Assembly (NCBI GenBank): GCA_007135845.1
Contig: SLIC01000202.1
Location: 1-5,326 of the forward strand
DNA from: Candidatus Brevefilum sp.
GTDB lineage: Bacteria; Chloroflexota; Anaerolineae; Anaerolineales; Anaerolineaceae
DNA: 5,326 nt
Direction: 5' to 3'
The notes beneath the pieces are model-generated. The model saw only the letters and a list, made by a program, of their open reading frames with translations. It made no database searches and was not told the origin of the DNA. Positions 4,659 through 5,326 of this stretch are shown here, one piece after another; within the stretch, counting starts at the first letter, position 1; each line of letters opens with the position of its first letter. The translations under genes were made by a program, and so were the position numbers.

Positions 4659-5326
4659 CTAGAGGGCATCCAGGACGGCTTTTTGATGGCAAATGACCTC
4701 CTGGATGCCCTTATCTGCCAATGCTAGCATTTCATTCAAAGCTGTATGTGAGAAGGGCTGACCTTCAGCCGTGCCCTGGATTTCAATAAATTTTCCATCG
4801 ATCGATTTTACAATGTTCAGGTCAACATCTGCTTGACTGTCTTCATGATAATTTAGATCCAGGATTGGTTGCCCCTGGATGATACCCACACTGACGGCTG
4901 CGATGGGCGGATAGAGGGCTTCTGTGGGGATATCACCAGCAGCGATCAGCTTCTTGAGACCCAATGCCAGCGCGATGTACCCACCGGTGATAGATGCCAC
5001 GCGGGTGCCGCCATCGGCCTGGAGAACATCGCAATCGATTAGGAGGGTGCGTTCACCAACCAGGTTGAGGTCGACGGCCATACGTAGGCTGCGACCAACC
5101 ATCCGTCGGATCTCTTGGGTGCGGCCTTTGAGCCCTTTTGTTTCTCGGGGTGTGCGGGTGTGGGTTGAGCGGGGGAGCAGGGCATATTCAGCCGTTATCC
5201 AGCCCCTACCCTGGCCAGACATCCAGGCTGGCACACCATTCTGGATGGTCAGGTTGCAGAGAACCCTGGTTTCTCCCCAATTGACCATCACGGAACCCTC
5301 TGGGTATTGGCTGTAACCCGGGAGAA
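4659..5326 (-). CDS. rph: Ribonuclease PH, 5' end outside the window
   Basis: RNase PH is a phosphorolytic 3'-to-5' exoribonuclease that trims tRNA 3' ends, using phosphate to release nucleoside diphosphates. It works in the cytoplasm as a hexameric ring. The minus-strand frame ends with TAG (4659-4661) and stays open to the window edge, giving 221 residues. The family is about 240 aa, so some 20 N-terminal residues are missing. Signature segments in order are YPEGSVMVNWGETRVLCN, GQGRGWITAEYALLPRSTHTR, RTQEIRRMVGRSLR, DCDVLQADGGTR and LDLNYHEDSQADVDLN. The two metal-binding aspartates of the E-D-S-x-A-x-x-D motif, six residues apart, are intact, as are the arginines of the phosphate site. The in-frame GTG/ATG at 5286-5291 is internal, because family-typical sequence continues upstream of it. 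It converges on the membrane-protein gene with a 63-bp gap in which no clear terminator is seen. Confidence 0.95.
   Translation of the reverse strand, partial: LPGYSQYPEGSVMVNWGETRVLCNLTIQNGVPAWMSGQGRGWITAEYALLPRSTHTRTPRETKGLKGRTQEIRRMVGRSLRMAVDLNLVGERTLLIDCDVLQADGGTRVASITGGYIALALGLKKLIAAGDIPTEALYPPIAAVSVGIIQGQPILDLNYHEDSQADVDLNIVKSIDGKFIEIQGTAEGQPFSHTALNEMLALADKGIQEVICHQKAVLDAL

Noticed and set aside
4924..5316. Plus-strand open frame of 130 codons
   Set aside because: It is antisense to rph, whose conserved motifs are unmistakable. Its Arg/Ser-rich product is a shadow.
1..5326. CRISPR array, tRNA or rRNA genes
   Set aside because: No regularly spaced repeats, cloverleaf sequence with a T-loop motif, or rRNA-like sequence was seen on either strand.

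Overview
The window holds six gene pieces from a bacterial chromosome of moderate GC content. None is obviously phage or plasmid. The mix fits a free-living environmental bacterium: a flavodoxin-like tail, a MerR regulator paired with a long von Willebrand A (VWA) protein, a LiaI/LiaF-like membrane protein and RNase PH. The style of the proteins reminds me of Chloroflexota (Anaerolineae), but no marker in the window proves this.

Layout, left to right. (1) Positions 1-183 are the C-terminal end of a flavodoxin-domain protein (+). (2) Positions 184-410 are non-coding. They contain a GAAA-tetraloop hairpin and end in a clear intrinsic terminator. (3) A strong sigma70-type promoter is overlaid by a 12-bp-arm dyad. 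It drives a two-gene unit: a MerR-family regulator (525-1136) and, 17 bp later, a 636-aa VWA protein (1154-3064). (4) A 13-bp perfect stem-loop separates this unit from a small zinc-ribbon protein (3158-3472). (5) Positions 3473-3909 are a repeat-rich intergenic stretch. It has a GGGGAAT direct repeat, a 16-bp perfect inverted repeat bounding 262 bp, and inside that a C-rich/G-rich palindromic element. (6) A multi-pass membrane protein (3954-4595, +) has its own -10 box and ribosome binding site. (7) RNase PH (rph) lies on the minus strand, convergent with it. Its first ~20 residues are outside the window.

The MerR gene and VWA gene almost certainly form one transcription unit. The dyad over the -10 box suggests the regulator represses its own operon.

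The most interesting point is the C-terminal third of the VWA protein. It reads as two consecutive retropepsin-like (aspartic protease) lobes. The catalytic DTG is replaced by NTG in the first lobe and lost in the second. This looks like a fused, catalytically dead protease dimer attached to a VWA metal-binding domain, possibly used for binding rather than cleavage.
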